In this document: in pieces, positions 5,025-5,166 of the stretch
Numbering within the stretch: the stretch's first letter is position 1
Layout of the letters: every line of letters begins with the position of its first letter
Source of the DNA: Pseudomonadota bacterium
GTDB lineage: Bacteria; Myxococcota; Polyangia; GCA-2747355; JACKDQ01
Assembly: GCA_030591195.1 (NCBI GenBank)
Contig: JAUVBO010000342.1
Span: 1 to 5,166 of the forward strand
Direction of reading: 5' to 3'
Length of the DNA stretch: 5,166 nucleotides
Translations under genes and position numbers: made by a program
Notes under the pieces: generated by a model
The model's input: only the letters and a program-made list of their open reading frames with translations
Told to the model about the DNA's origin: nothing
The model's database searches: none

Positions 5025-5166
5025 ATGAGGATGCGCTCACGAACACAGCTCGGGCTGGGGTGGATCGCGGTCGCCGTCACGCTGGCCGGGGTCGTCGGTG
5101 CGCCCGCGGCGCTGGCCAAGCGAACGCGCCTGCTCGAGGTGGACCTGCGCACCGGCGGCAAGCGGC
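5025..5166 (+). CDS. Secreted protein, 5' part only
   Basis: An open frame starts at 5025 (or at a second in-frame ATG, 5031) and runs past the right edge; 47 codons are visible. The first 32 residues form a classical Sec signal peptide: Arg-rich start, a hydrophobic core around WIAVAVTLAGVVG, and an AxA-type site (ALA before Lys) at about residues 30-32. The mature part begins KRTRLLEVDLRTGGKR, too little to assign a family. No good Shine-Dalgarno precedes either ATG, so the exact start is uncertain. It follows the lipoprotein by 73 bp in the same direction and may share its transcript. It would act outside the cytoplasmic membrane. Confidence 0.65.
   Translation, partial: MRMRSRTQLGLGWIAVAVTLAGVVGAPAALAKRTRLLEVDLRTGGKR

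Noticed and set aside
1..5166. tRNA, rRNA, insertion sequence or prophage genes
   Set aside because: No cloverleaf-like sequence, transposase motif, terminal inverted repeats or phage gene was recognised on either strand by eye.

Overview
The window is GC-rich bacterial DNA. The mix of genes points to Myxococcota or a related former deltaproteobacterium: a lipoprotein carrying 'WG..DVWAVG..GTILR' propeller repeats, a PilZ protein, a radical SAM/SPASM enzyme, and a small exported-looking protein with an Asp-rich segment. This lineage call is inference from style; no rRNA or marker gene is present.

Layout. Minus strand, right to left: a HAD-IIB phosphatase (3686-2898); an intergenic region with hairpins and direct repeats; a 98-residue zinc-ribbon protein (2658-2362); a 240-bp promoter region; a 162-residue protein with seven Tyr-x-Ala repeats (2121-1633); 24 bp further on, a radical SAM/SPASM enzyme (1608-406); and a PilZ-domain protein that runs off the left edge (330-1). 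Plus strand, right part: a lipoprotein with a duplicated Cys-rich module and a seven-repeat beta-propeller (3740-4951), divergent from the HAD gene, and the start of a secreted protein (from 5025) that runs off the right edge.

The most interesting unit is the pair at 2121-406. The small protein has a helical leader-like N-terminus, a hydrophobic segment ending in Cys, and a Pro/Asp/Gly-rich tail in which all seven tyrosines of the protein sit in a Tyr-[Met/Ala/Ser]-Ala-[Pro/Ala] motif. It lies directly upstream of a complete radical SAM/SPASM enzyme of the peptide-maturase type. This looks like a repeat-bearing ribosomally made, post-translationally modified peptide (RiPP) or a modified surface lipoprotein, with the enzyme acting on the repeated Tyr sites. 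The last 15 residues of the enzyme resemble the substrate repeat with Tyr replaced by Pro, which may be a docking or self-occupancy tail. No separate recognition domain, protease or transporter is visible in the window.

The remaining genes look like ordinary chromosomal neighbours, and nothing ties them firmly to the pair. Many long open frames on the opposite strand are GC-driven shadows and were left out.
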